From the NCBI GenBank assembly GCA_020736575.1, contig JAGPYM010000004.1:496001-560000 (forward strand): a stretch of DNA of 64,000 bases, written 5' to 3'. Shown here in pieces: positions 1 through 11,700 of the stretch (the stretch's first letter is position 1; every line of letters begins with the position of its first letter). A program made the translations under genes and the position numbers. Origin of the DNA: Thelonectria olida. Its lineage: Eukaryota; Ascomycota; Sordariomycetes; Hypocreales; Nectriaceae. Under the pieces are notes generated by a model that saw only the letters and a list, made by a program, of their open reading frames with translations, was not told where the DNA came from and made no database searches.

Positions 1-1070
1 AAGAATGAGTCGTCTGTCGTCTGCCAGCAGCTCAAGCACCTTGGCCGCACGAAGGGCAACGCCGTTCTTGGTATCTTCCAGAAGTACCTCACTGGTCACC
101 CCAAGGGCGCTGCCGGTGCCTGGATGTTGAACGGAAGTCTCCAGGTCCTCAACACTGGTCTTGTTCCTGGCAACCGCAACGCCGACAACGTCGACCCCGT
201 CATGGAGCAGTACGACCTCATTGTGTACCCCAGCCGCAGCATTCAGACCGATGGCATCAAGGCCTTCTCCGTCACCTCTTTCGGTTTCGGTCAGAAGGGC
301 GCTCAGGTTATTGGTATCCACCCCAAGTACCTCTTCGCTACCCTTGACGAGAAAACCTACCTTGAGTACTGCGCCAAGGTCGAGGCCCGCCAGAAGAAGG
401 CCTACCGCCACTTCCACGATGGTCTCATCAACAACGCCTTGTTTGTTGCCAAGGACAAGGCTCCTTACACCGATGAACAGCTCAGCAAGGTGCTGTTGAA
501 CCCCGATGCTCGTGTCAGCGAGGACAAGAAGACTTCGGCGCTCACCTACGCGCCCGACTTCATGAAGCAGTCTGAGAAGGCCGTCCCCAGCGCCAAGGCC
601 AAGGAGACCCAGCAGGTCATGGAGGCGCTTGCCCACAAGGTGGCTGGCAAGAACAGCAATGTTGGTGTTGATGTCGAAGATATCTCGGCCATCAACATTG
701 ACAACGAGACCTTTGTCGAGCGCAACTTTACCACCAATGAGATTGCCTACTGCCGAGGTGCCCCCAGTCCCCAGAGCTCTTTCGCCGGTCGCTGGAGTGC
801 CAAGGAGGCTGTGTTCAAGTCTCTTGGTGTCACCAGCCAGGGAGCCGGTGCCGCCCTGAAGGACATTGAGATCCTCAAGGGTGAGACTGGTGCCCCTACT
901 GTGTCGGTAAGTTATTCATTCACAGTACACGACGAGCCCATTTGCTAACGATGAATCAGCTCCATGGCGATGCCGCCGCTGCCGCCAAGAAGGCCGGTGT
1001 CAAGGACATTACTGTATCCATCTCGCACTCTGACAGCCAGGCAATTGCTGTTGCCGTCGCCAACTTTTAG
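1..1070 (+). CDS. fas2: Fatty acid synthase subunit alpha, C-terminal part
   Basis: This is the 3' end of the cytosolic type I fungal fatty acid synthase alpha subunit; the rest lies upstream of the window. Reading frame 1 is open from base 1. The ketoacyl synthase end is recognisable from [14 protein letters not shown] followed by [10 protein letters not shown] and [10 protein letters not shown]. The C-terminal phosphopantetheinyl transferase domain, which loads the acyl carrier domain, shows GVDVEDI (metal-binding region) and [16 protein letters not shown]. One intron, 907-959 (gtaagt..cag), separates ..APTVS from [13 protein letters not shown], and the protein ends ..[10 protein letters not shown] with TAG at 1068-1070. 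The alignment to known fungal Fas2 tails is collinear, so identity is secure. The 5' part and the ACP and ketoreductase domains are not visible. The gene converges with LSm4. Confidence 0.97.
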
Positions 1071-1580
1071 GTGTGGTAATAATGAGAATAGAGTGTACAT
1101 GCTGGGATGATAAAGGGCGTTGGACCATTTGATTCGATATGTTGTGTTCCCACGAAACTTTGAGCCATGAAGCATTGTCGGGTTTGGGGGTAGGCTTCCT
1201 AGAATTCGTATGACTTATTAGTATAGATGAATTGCAAAACATTAAGTTCTAGATCAATTACATCCAACACTCATGTATCAACTCGAATTCATTTCCACTT
1301 GATGTGACGTCTATTTCTATCTTTAACATGTTGCGGTTCGTTGCTACCATGTGAAGGGATATTTATCGGTGTCTGCCAATGCACTCCTTAGATACAGGGT
1401 AAGCACTGATCCATGAGGTAGGCAGTTAGAAAAGAGTCATGCACTGGGTTCAGAGACATCAAGTGGTGTGCGATATCTCGAAATCCCTCACTCGTAACCG
1501 ATCCTTTTTTCGAGATCCTCTCACATCCGTCTCGGGTGGTTGTGCATGCCATGTGTCGGGTTATTAGCGTGATAGGTATC
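1071..1580. other. Intergenic region between convergent fas2 and lsm4
   Basis: About 510 bases hold the 3' untranslated regions of two converging genes. I see no ORF with coding character, no repeat and no RNA gene. Confidence 0.7.
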
Positions 1581-2178
1581 CTATTGTCCTCTGCCTCGAC
1601 CCCGGCCCCTGCCACCACCACGGCCTCGTCCTCTATCGCCGCCTCGTCCACCGTGATCTCCCCTCGACTGGCCACCTCTTCCACCTCGGAAATTTCCTTG
1701 TCCGCCCTTCTGGGACTCGCTGACTTGGTCGATGATCTCGTCGGGTACTCTCAGATATTTGATCTAGCTCGCTCGTCAGTTGCGACTCCTCTTGTGGTTG
1801 TAGTGTGACGTACGTTGTTCCCCTTGACGTAAACTTCTGGTAACCTGACAAACTTGTCTCCTTCCTGTGTTTTAAACCGTCAGCATCTTTGTGTCCTTTC
1901 GGTCGGTATGGGGTCCCGTACCGGGCTCGTCTGCACCACCTCCTTGAGGGTGAGGTTCATCCAGGTATCGCACATCACCAGGTGTCCATTGAGCGTCTCG
2001 CCGTTCTTGAGCTCGACCAGCATCGGGTGGCCTTGGGCCGCGTTCAGTAAACCGAGGGGCAGCTGTGCACCAGTGAGTTAGCTTTTTGCGCCTTGGGAAG
2101 CGTGGGGGGGATTGTGAAAGGAGGGGAGAGATGGCTCTAGTAGTGTCTGGAGGCAGAGCAAGAGGAGCTACGTACCAT
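1581..2178 (-). CDS. lsm4: U6 snRNA-associated Sm-like protein LSm4
   Basis: LSm4 is a subunit of the Lsm1-7 ring (mRNA decapping, cytoplasm) and the Lsm2-8 ring (U6 snRNA, nucleus). Four exons on the minus strand join as 2176-2178, 1922-2062, 1814-1864 and 1581-1763, giving 125 residues. The spliced protein begins [21 protein letters not shown] and continues with the Sm1 motif ([15 protein letters not shown]), EVYVKGNN and the Sm2 motif [10 protein letters not shown]. It ends in an Arg/Gly-rich tail ([24 protein letters not shown]) typical of LSm4. The first coding exon is only the ATG, followed directly by GTACG. Introns are 2063-2175, 1865-1921 and 1764-1813; the last ends ..gagctag. The gene is divergent from the PPR gene, with 285 bases between the two starts. 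Confidence 0.95.
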
Positions 2179-2463
2179 GGTGATGAGTTTGCGCCAGCAG
2201 CCAGTTTCGTACAGTTGAATGCGCGCTGGAGGCGGAACGTTGGGAATGGAAACAAGCTTGTGGAGTGGGCTGCCTTTCTCGGTGAGGGCCAAGGTGAGCA
2301 AGACCATGAAGTTACCCGGGAGTTGCATCACCCCGCTTTAAAGATACGCGAGCTCGGTGAAAGTGAAGAGGCGCTAACGTACTGGCTTCCGTTGCTGGTC
2401 TGGACTTTGGATAAAAAAAGTGACAATAGCTTTCAACACAGCAACAACACCACCTAAACAGCC
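2179..2463. promoter_or_regulatory. Shared divergent promoter, lsm4 / PPR gene
   Basis: The start codons of LSm4 (minus) and the PPR-like gene (plus) are 285 bases apart, so both promoters must lie in this interval or overlap the neighbour's 5' region. No TATA box is evident. A CA-rich leader (caacacagcaacaacaccacc) precedes the plus-strand ATG, as is common in fungal 5' UTRs. Confidence 0.6.
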
Positions 2464-4356
2464 ATGCGTCGGCCGCAATTGCTCTACGATGGACTGTGGC
2501 GCTGCCTATGCCCATCCTTCGATGAGCATGCCCTTCCCAGAGCTCTCAATGCCTCATTCTCCGTCCGACCTACCGCGAGCCGCAACGGACCCTTCCCCAA
2601 GTCCAGTTTGATCCAGCGTCGTCAAATCGGAATCGACAGAGTCTATAACCACGATCCTCCTACAAAGGCCCAGTCACTCGATGCATTCTTCCGCCTAGCC
2701 GAGCGCCAACTCAACAAAGCCGAGCCAAAAGCAGAATTCTTCAAAATTCTCAAGCTGGAAAAACCTGACCTCGAAAACGTCCCTGCAGAGGACATTGTCA
2801 AGGCTCTGAGGTTCTTACGAGATGGAAACTACCACAAGATACCAGATCCTCACGACAGGATCGTGCAGTTTGTCAATTTTCTCATTGTGAACCGAAACTA
2901 CGCACCAGATGCATTCATCTACGAGTGCATGATGGATGCCATGACGGACCCAAAGGGATCGGCTGCCGGAGTGCGCAAGCTCTTGACCGATATGTCTGAC
3001 CAGGGCATAGCACCTACAGCAAATGCATGCTACAGTGCGCTGTCAGCCCTGGCCGTCCATCCTGACTACACATTGCGGGAGACAGTGATGTGCTTGATGA
3101 GCACGTACTGGTACGAGATGACGACGGCTGCCAAGCAAGATATTGCCATCGGCATGCTCCGTGAGGGTCAGCATGAGCTCGCACTTGAAAAATTCACCGA
3201 GATGCACGAGGGCAAGGAGAGGATGGACCTGTGGGTGTACGACATCTTCATCGTCGAGTTTGGGAGAGCAGGTTTCTTAGATGAGATGCTCCATCTCCTA
3301 CGCCAGCGGAAGCATGCCAAAGGCACTGACAACGCGTATCGAACGTTGCTCCTTTACGCGTTGGATGTTTTCAGCGGCGCTTACCACGAGCAAGGCACAC
3401 GTTTTGTGTGGGAATACGTGGTTACGCATCGGATCCTGAATCCCCCCAATGCCATGATTGAGAACGTTCTAGGAACGGCGGCACACCATGCGAATACGAC
3501 TTTGGCGTCAGCAGCTCTGGATATGTTGTCTAGCCGAGGCAAGGTGCCTGCCCACCAATACGAGGCTCTCGTCGATGTCTTTGCGGCCGCAGAGGACATG
3601 GAGGGTGCGTTTGGTGTCTTAGCCATCATGGAGCGCGGCGGTACCAGCATCCAACGAGGCATGACCAGGAGCGTGTACCAAGCGATGGCGAAGAACCCTT
3701 GGCTCATCACTGAAGCTAGCGAAGCGCTAGAAAAGATGAGTGTGAAGCAAGAAGTCCCCTTGCAGGTGATTGGAGTGACTGTCGAAGCCATAGCAAAAGT
3801 GCGCGGAGCCGCGGCTGCCATGGATTTGTATCACGACACGTTTGCTCTTAGCGGGAAACAACCCGACTTTGACATTCTAAGGAGTTTGGTACTCAATTGC
3901 ACGGACATGGAAACCATGTGGTCCCTGGCGAGGGATTATGGAATCATGGTGGCGGCTGATAAGCCTCTAGAGAGGGACGAGATTACGTTGTACGAACGCA
4001 TGATTCCCGCGTGCGCTCAATTTGGAGATTTTGACCGGGCGTTTGAGCATGCGGAGAAGGTTCTGGGCCATGCGGGCGACGAAGCTACAGCGGGCGAGGG
4101 TGCAGGCGAGAGAAGGGGACGATTCGAGGCTTGGGTCATCCCGTTGATCGAACACGCTGTGGCGGCCAAGGACCAACGGGTGTGGCGGATTATCGACGAG
4201 ATGAGCAAAGAGAAGGAGTTTCAGGCCGACAAGGTGCAGGCTCTCCTTGGGCGGGTGCAGTCAGAGAGACGGGCCGAGAAGTTGAAGGGTGTAGAGGATG
4301 CAAAGGATGATGGCACGTCACTGGAGAGTGTTGTAAGGTGGAAGGAGGTGGAGTAG
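2464..4356 (+). CDS. PPR-like mitochondrial protein
   Basis: A single uninterrupted frame of 630 codons. The N-terminus is rich in Arg, Ser and Leu with few acids (MRRPQLLYDGLWRCLCPS, then TASRNGPFPKSSLIQRR), as expected for a mitochondrial targeting sequence. The rest is almost entirely alpha-helical, with repeated PPR/TPR-like helical pairs such as PDAFIYECMMDAMTDP..AGVRKLLTDMSDQGIAPTANAC, VPAHQYEALVDVFAAAEDMEGAFGVL and ITLYERMIPACAQFGDFDRAFEHAEKV. PPR proteins usually bind organellar RNA and affect expression of mitochondrial genes or complex assembly. That role is inferred from family, and I cannot assign a specific RNA or a known fungal name. The C-terminus is charged (ERRAEKLKGVEDAKDDG). 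The start is the first ATG of the frame, after an A/C-rich leader. Confidence 0.85.
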   Translation: MRRPQLLYDGLWRCLCPSFDEHALPRALNASFSVRPTASRNGPFPKSSLIQRRQIGIDRVYNHDPPTKAQSLDAFFRLAERQLNKAEPKAEFFKILKLEKPDLENVPAEDIVKALRFLRDGNYHKIPDPHDRIVQFVNFLIVNRNYAPDAFIYECMMDAMTDPKGSAAGVRKLLTDMSDQGIAPTANACYSALSALAVHPDYTLRETVMCLMSTYWYEMTTAAKQDIAIGMLREGQHELALEKFTEMHEGKERMDLWVYDIFIVEFGRAGFLDEMLHLLRQRKHAKGTDNAYRTLLLYALDVFSGAYHEQGTRFVWEYVVTHRILNPPNAMIENVLGTAAHHANTTLASAALDMLSSRGKVPAHQYEALVDVFAAAEDMEGAFGVLAIMERGGTSIQRGMTRSVYQAMAKNPWLITEASEALEKMSVKQEVPLQVIGVTVEAIAKVRGAAAAMDLYHDTFALSGKQPDFDILRSLVLNCTDMETMWSLARDYGIMVAADKPLERDEITLYERMIPACAQFGDFDRAFEHAEKVLGHAGDEATAGEGAGERRGRFEAWVIPLIEHAVAAKDQRVWRIIDEMSKEKEFQADKVQALLGRVQSERRAEKLKGVEDAKDDGTSLESVVRWKEVE

Positions 4357-6218
4357 AGAGGTTGCCAGCAAAGCATTGGTGGTCAGCTTCGAGGTGAAGC
4401 GTATGTACTATGTATGTGTAATCTCACTGTACTTTTAGGACTGTCGGATATTGGAGCAGTCAGAACTCCGACGCCTTTCTTTCTTCTTTTCTTTTTTCAT
4501 TTTGGAAGGGATGAGTGGATGAGATAGAAGGATGACTACGAAATAATTGGGTAACGAAGGCATTTAGTGTTGATGTTAGGCGATACGTTGTCGACCATGG
4601 TCAGCTTAGGCAGCCGAGCGTTCCGGGAGAATGGAAGCTATTGACCAAGCCAAGGTTCATGACGATGCTCGGGAGGAGGGAGGAGAGGCAGAGAGAGGGT
4701 GTCATTGGGCACCCGAGGATCTGGATGCAGGAGCAAAGCATCTTACAAGAGGGAGGTGGTTATCTTGCTCGGCGGATTTACCGACGGACGACAAGGGATG
4801 CATCTCGGTCAAGACGAGAGAGCGAGAGCGGGAGAGTGAGTCACAAGACGAGATTGATTCCCCGATGTGTCTCGGATCTTGGATGGGAATCTCCGGGACC
4901 TTCTTATTACCTTGTTTCAACCCACAATTCAAGCAATGCACGGCCAAGTACCCACGCATACATGATCCGCGGTGGATTCTTTCTTATTCAGAGCGCGGCG
5001 CGATATCAAGACCGAAGGGCGACTTGGGTGATTAATCCGGGGAGATTTCTAAGCTCTCCACCTGCCGCCAATTATTGGTTAGTGAGTGAGAGGCTGATAT
5101 GTCACCACCCACTGGAAGAGACTTTTTTTTTTTCTTGTGCCCTAGTTTCTAGCTTCTCTCGTAGAAAAAAAGGCCATGGCTAGACGGAATGACGTATGTA
5201 GGGACTGCTTACTATTAGTGCTGATTGAAAAGATCTGCTTTGCTGTACGAAGGAAGCACACGGCGCAAAGGGACAATAGAAAGTTGGTCATCCTTCGTAT
5301 GCTCGAGATTACCTACAAGGGCCAGAACATCCCAGACAACAATGTAAAAGAAAAAAAAGAAGAAAAAAAAGGGAACCAGGAGGGCGGTACTTGACATGTG
5401 CCGTCAATGACAAAAGTGGCTGATCTTCAACACCCATCTGATCTGCATCTCGCGTCGAGCTAAGCTCCGAGCGCCGTCGGCATATCAAGAGCAAGGTACA
5501 TCCAGAGCAGCATAACGCCCAAGCGTGACTTTGCCCAAGATAGCCCACGGGCGTCTTTCCTCGTGGCAGATGGAGACGGGTCTCGCGTCAGCCCTAAACT
5601 CGCCATGTACATGGTTTGGGTACCTAAGGTACCTACCTAGGTTAGTAGGTAGGTAGTTAGGTAGAGGTATGTAACAGCACCAGCGAAACTGTTGCTTCGT
5701 AATACCAACACGCCCTTTCCTTCCCCATTGAATAGAATGATTAGTGAAGTGGTTCCATCTGTGCCCCGATTGGTAAGCCCCGACAGTCGAGTTGGCCCGA
5801 AGCCCACCAGTCAGCCAGCCATCTCGGCCGTGAATTAGCACAGACGGAGGAGCTTCACATCTTCTACGGTGCGGACATGGCACAGCTCCGTAGCTGCCGT
5901 GTAAGTTATGTCCGATATGGAGCTTCGGAGGGGTGTGTGTGTGTGCGTGTGCGAGAGTGTGTGATTACATACCCAGCACCAGAAGGCAATGGCGCCAAGG
6001 TGAAGGTGAAAGCGAAGGGTATAAGACTCGACGACTTCTCCATCATATAGACTATCCTTCTCTCTCAACTTGGATCCAGCCAATTCGTCCGTCTCCGAGT
6101 TTGAGGGCAGTAGCTTTGAAGCTTGTCCAGATCCTTTGAACTTGCACGGGAGATACTCTCGTTGGCTGTTCGCCCACCACCACCATCACCAAAACCAAGA
6201 ATATATCAAACAGACAAT
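4357..6218. other. Intergenic region upstream of the MFS gene
   Basis: About 1.86 kb between two plus-strand genes. Frames here are short and lack coding character. Visible elements are A/T-rich stretches near 5120-5180 and 5340-5375, a palindromic GGTACCTAAGGTACC block at 5619-5643 running into TAGG repeats up to about 5665, and a GT-rich run at 5932-5965. It probably holds the PPR 3' UTR and a long MFS promoter. Confidence 0.6.
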
Positions 6219-8229
6219 ATGCTGGCGGATCAGGTCCGCGAAGCCCCCCTGGGCAAACTCATCCGCCTCGTCACCCGCAACAAGTACCTCCAGTACCCCG
6301 AAGAAAAGCCCGACTTCCAGCTCCCCGAGCCGTGGCTCATCCTGCTCAACAACCCGGACGCCGTCGTCGACGAAGACGGTCAGACCAACAACAACACCGT
6401 CGTCGCCTCGTCGGCCTCGTCCACCACCGCCGACGACGACGAAGATGAGGAAATCAACACCGGCGAGAACCCGGAGATCAAGCCCAGCAAGAAGGAGGTC
6501 GAAGACGGCACCCAAGACGAGAAGCCTCGCAACCCCCGCCGCGGCAGCTCCGGCCTCGACCCCATTCACCTGCGGCGCACGCGCTCCGCCGAGGACACGC
6601 AGCCCTTCTCGAGCGACCGCATGAACGTTGAGGAGCAGCACGAACTCGAGAAGGTCAAGTCCATCCCCATCGTGCCCAAGCGCACCAGCGACGGCGCCAT
6701 CCTCGTCGACTGGTACTACAGCGACGACCCCAGCAACCCGCACAACTGGTCCAACAACCGCCGCCTGGGCATTGCGCTGATCATCTGCCTGTACACGTTT
6801 GTCGTGTACACGTCGTCGGCCATCTACACCTCCTCCACTGAAGGCGTGATGCGCAAGTTCGGCGTCAGCCAGCTCAAGGCCACGCTGGGTCTGTCGCTGT
6901 ACGTGCTGGGCTACGGCATTGGACCGCTCATCTTCTCGCCGCTGAGCGAGATCCCGCGCATCGGGCGCAACCCCGTCTACATTGTCACCATGTTCCTGTT
7001 CGTCATCATCTCCATCCCCACGGCGCTTGTCGACAACTACGCCGGCTTGATGGTGCTGCGGTTCCTGCAGGGCTTCTTCGGGTCGCCGTGTCTGGCCTCG
7101 GGTGGTGCGTCTCTGGGCGATATGTACAGCTTGATGGCGATTCCGTATGCCATGATGGCTTGGGTGTCTGCTGCCTACTGCGGACGTAAGTTCTTCTCCA
7201 CCCTTACCCCTTTATACAGAAGAGAAACTAACAGTATGTATGCAGCTGCCCTCGGCCCTCTCATCAGCGGCTTCGCCGTCCCCGTCAAGGGCTGGCGCTG
7301 GTCCCTCTACGAGAGCATCTGGGCCTCGGCCCCCATCTTCATCCTCATGTTCCTGCTGCTCCCCGAGACGAGCTCCCCCAACATCCTCCTCCGCCGCGCC
7401 CAGCGCCTGCGCAAGCTGTTCGGCAACGAGCGCTTCATGTCGCAGAGCGAGATTGACCAGCGCAACATGAAGGTCTCGGCCATTGCCATCGACGCCCTGA
7501 TCAAGCCCTTGGAGATCACCATCAAGGATCCCGCCGTGCTGTTCGTCCAGGTCTACACGGCCATCATCTACGGCATCTACTATTCCTGTAAGTTCCCACG
7601 CACCCTCGGACACTGGGCTCAAATAACTAACTCCCCGTGCAGTCTTCGAGGTCTTCCCCCTCGTCTACCCCGTCTACTACGGCATGAACCTCGGCCAGAT
7701 CGGCCTCGTCTTCCTCTGCATCCTGGTCTCCTGCCTCATCGGCGTCGGCGCCTACACGGCCTACCTGTACTACTACGTCGACCGCCGCATCCGCAAGTAC
7801 GGCTGGCCCGTCCAGGAATCCCGTCTCCTCCCTGCCCTTGGCGCCTCCATCGGACCGACCATCGGCCTGTTCCTGTTCGCCTGGACGGCGCGCGCGTCCA
7901 TCCACTGGATCGTGCCCACCATCGGCATCACCATCTATGGCGCCACCGTCTTCATCGTCATGCAGTGCATCTTCGTCTACATCCCGCTGAGCTATCCCAT
8001 GTACGCCGCCAGTCTGTTTGCCGCCAACGACTTCTTCCGGAGCGCGCTTGCTTGCGGCAGCGTTCTGTTCGCGCACCCTCTGTTCGGAAACCTGGGTGTC
8101 GCCAAGGGCACCAGTCTCCTCGGAGGTCTGTCGGTCATTGGTATTGTTGGCATCTGGCTGCTGTACTTCTACGGCGCCAAGCTGAGATCTATGAGCAAGT
8201 TTGCCCTCTCTGATCAAGCGAGCGAATAA
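6219..8229 (+). CDS. MFS transporter, DHA1 drug/polyamine type
   Basis: Three exons (6219-7185, 7246-7587, 7643-8229) encode 631 residues. It is a plasma-membrane proton antiporter of the major facilitator superfamily, close to the Flr1/Mdr1/Tpo-like DHA1 group. The first ~175 residues are a hydrophilic acidic tail (runs of Asp/Glu, TADDDEDEEINTGEN). This is followed by DPSNPHNWSNNRR, the typical entry to TM1, and about 12 hydrophobic segments. The MFS signature is seen as LIFSPLSEIPRIGRNPVY between TM2 and TM3, and the antiporter-type motif as CG-PALGPLISGF, formed across intron 1 (7186-7245). Intron 2 is 7588-7642. I start at MLADQVREAP; an in-frame ATG-less extension upstream is not needed. 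The substrate cannot be told from sequence; efflux of fungicides, polyamines or metabolites is usual for the family. Confidence 0.9.
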
Positions 8230-8741
8230 GTGAGGCAAGGCGGCAGTGAACACTGCATGTTTGAATACGACACGATACCATATACGATACCTGCAGAAAG
8301 GCGGCTGATTGGGGACGGATAATGTGGAAGGATAATGTATGAGTAGGTTATGGTTGCGTCTTTATACCACTGCTTTGATAGAATGGCTTGTTAGTGTCAT
8401 GTGCGTACACATGCACACGAGGAATCGAGGTAATGGCGGAATGAGAACAAGAAATACCACTCCTTTTTGAGCATCAATGACAAGTACCATCTTGAGAGTT
8501 CCATCCCTGTCGCTAACACCCCGATATTTTCCCCGAAGAGTCTGATAATAAATACAGTGAAATTTGCGCCTCATGTTCCTGACCAGCCATCTCAAAAGGG
8601 CTCTCGGAGAAAACAACCCAACCCTCATTGTCCCTTTCCTGCCCTCCAAATAAAAATACCATTCCAAACGAATAAGTTCATACGCGCAAGACGTGGCTTC
8701 CCGGGTAATAAAAAAACCGCTTCATAACTTAATGCAAACTA
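8230..8741. other. Intergenic region between convergent genes
   Basis: About 510 bases between the stop codons of the MFS gene and the minus-strand regulator, presumably two 3' UTRs. A/T-rich 3'-end-like sequence occurs near 8540-8720. There is no other feature. Confidence 0.65.
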
Positions 8742-11700
8742 TCACACTCCAGACCACGGATACCCAGATGCGTGGTTCCCGGCCGAAAACGAGTTCGAGT
8801 TTGAGCTGTTGAAACTGTACCAGCTTGACTGCTGGTTGTTCATTTGGTTCTTCTGGCTCTGTTGGCTCTGCTGATCCTGTTGGTGCTGCGAAGATGACGG
8901 GTATGACGAGTAACTCTGTTGGGTTTGACCAAAAGAGCTATTGTTAGACCGTGTGGAACGTGTGCTACCACGCAAATCATAGTTTGATTTGGTCTCGGAG
9001 CTCGATTTCGCAGCTGTCGGTTGAGTGTAGCTGAGTTGGGTGTTGTAAGTCGACGTGGAGTTGTATGAGCGGTCGTGCCCACCTCGCGATCCCAACCACT
9101 GATCTGAAGCCGACGTCTGGTAAGTAGACATTGAGGAGGGTGCCTGAGAAGACAAGGACATTCCCGCAGAGGCATTTTGACTAGGAGGTTCAACAGTTGT
9201 CGGAATAGACGAAGTCGCCTGTGCCTGGGAGAACGACTCATGGCCGGGCCTCCGGTTCGTTTGGCGATGCGCCGTGACCGTTGTTCCATAGCTCTCCTGA
9301 TCGCCATGATTCAACGTGCCACCTGGCTCACTTGCGTTCTGATTTGCGGAGCTGTGGCTCCTAGTGTGATGGCTCGGATTACCAGGTGGTGGTGGATAGC
9401 CTCTCCCCATAGACTGGTCAGCTGCTGGCGTTCCAGTCTGAGCTCGCTGACTTTGACGTGACTTGGCCCGGGGAACATTGGCTGCCTGAGAGGGAGATGA
9501 TCGGGCATGAGCCAGCATGGCAGCTGTCGCGGTCGGGGAGTGCTGATGTTGCTGCTGGATCGCAGCTTGAGCCAAAGCCGAGGCTCTCTGCATTCCGTCA
9601 TGAATCTGAGCCACTGGGTTGAGTGCTACGTAAGGGTTCGGGTAGCGGTTCGTCTGGCCAGTGTAACTAACCCCAGCAGTTGCATCTGACGAAGTGTGGG
9701 TGTTCATGATGGTATCGCTTCTGGTTTCCTGGCGTGGTTCAGAGGGCAGAGTTCGCCGAGAGTGCGATCTGGTGGTGCTCGGGGGGGCACTCTGTCCCCA
9801 TCCTCTCTGAGGGAAAGAAGCATCTGTCGCGGCAGGAACTGGCTGGTGCTCCATAGATTGAGTTGGCTCCGGTTCTCTCGTTTCATAAGTCTGCCTAGAA
9901 TCCGCAGGTACGTGGTGCTGTTGCATCGCAGGTGCTTCATCAACATGGCCCAGGCCTGCCAAGCCTGTGCTCTGTTGGAAGTAGGCGGGCAAACCATCAA
10001 CCTCCTCAGCTATGGCCTCAACCGGTGGTGCAAGGATATTGCTGACGGGCATCTGAGGAAAGTATGAAGAAGTAGGAGGTTCTTCGGGCTGGACGGAGTT
10101 ATCATCGTCCGGTTCCTCGACCTCAGCCTCAACATCATCGTCCGCATCATCCCCTTGGCCATCATCTTCGGTCTCTGGGGCTGAGTTCACAACAACGGCC
10201 TCGCTCTTTGGCTTCTTCTTCCTCAGCCCTTGTGGCGCATACTCGCAAGTCTCCCCTCGAGACTCACATCCACTGCAGGTAGGGCGTTCTCTCGGACACT
10301 ATCATTGCCAGTCAGCTTCATGCAGATCTAAAATATCGGCAACGTGATCCATACCTTAGTTTTGTGTACTTTGCATTGAAAGCAAGCGTTCCGTGATTTA
10401 CCCATGTTTTTCCTTGCTCTAGTCTTTGTTTTGGGTGTCCCTGACGTCGCCGGCTGCTCAGTGCCTTCATTGCTAGAGCCACCAGACTGGGGAACCAGTT
10501 CCTTGGACGTGGTAGGCTGAGACGTAGTTTGGCCATGTTGATTTGAGGTTGTCGATGTGTTTGCTTGGCCGGATGCCGAACCGTCTTTGGCGCTGGGATG
10601 AACAATGCGTAGCCTCTCTGCGCCATACTTGACCAGCATGTTCAAAGATTCTCTCTGCAATTCCGGAGCTTGGTTAGAGAAGATGCTGAACTGCTCGGCC
10701 GAGAGCGAGTCTGGGGGGACGCCCGCGTTGCTGAGCATTGTTATGGCTGCATCGCGACGACGGTTTGCCTCGGCCGGGGTAATGTTCACTGGGAAGGTTA
10801 TTCCAGGCGGGAGCTGGGTGGTTGCCCGTATGCCTTGGGTTTCATTCGTGGGTTTAGAGGAATCTCCGACCATTAGCCCTTGAGGATAGTCATTGAAGCC
10901 CTGGTTGTTTTGTTCGCCGTCTTGCTGCGGGGCTTGATTGTCTCCTGGTTCTGATGCAGAATTCCGCAGAGAAGAGTCCAAATGCAAGACAGCGGCGGCT
11001 TCCGGACCTGCTTCACCTGTAGCATCCATAACCGCGACCGGCGCTGTGGGTTGACTTTCGCCGTTGTTCTTCTTCTTCCTCTTCCGGGTACTACCCATTT
11101 CATCCTGCGCTCTCTTCCCTGGGATTTTTCTTGGCGTCTTCTGCTTCGGTGTCTTCTGTTTTGGTGTCTTCTGCTGAAGAAGTTTCTGCGCTCCCGGGCC
11201 AAGCTCTCTCGGAGGAGGTTTAAATAATTCTGAAAGCTCGGTAACGGTTTTGTGTATTGGGGTATGATCGTATTTGACAGAGATGAGCCGACTATTCCGG
11301 TTAAACGCGATAATGATAATCCCCCGGCAATCGAAAGCAGGTCGAGCTAAACGAATAATGAGAAATTTGCCTTGTGAAGCTCTAATATGGCAGACTTACC
11401 GCTCAGAACCGAGTCGAGCTCTCGCTGGCTGTATTCGCCCACTATAGATTTGGACGAGCTTTTGGCATGCTGACGACTCCATACCTGGTAGGAGTTTCTG
11501 CACAAGTACGTGAATGCCCAGCCCTGGGCCTCACGGGTCAGATCCCGGATGGCCCAGTCACTCCCGTCTATCGCGCCGAGAGCGGCTATGATGTGTTTTG
11601 CGATTGATGTCTGGAGAACGGGGTCGCCCTGCGGCTGGTTCATCAATGCCTCGTTGGCGCCAACGGTTCGCGATATTTGTCGGCCTGGTTGGTCTTCGGA

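Noticed and set aside
4641..5183. Plus-strand frame of 180 codons
   Set aside because: Composition is basic and irregular, and it overlaps other frames. It probably arises from noncoding DNA.
6186..6743. Minus-strand frame of 185 codons
   Set aside because: It is a GC-rich shadow of the MFS gene N-terminus with low-complexity Val/Gly/Ala content.
7627..8253. Minus-strand frame of 208 codons
   Set aside because: It is antisense to exon 3 of the MFS transporter, and its Asp/Glu/Val-rich composition reflects the complement of codon bias.
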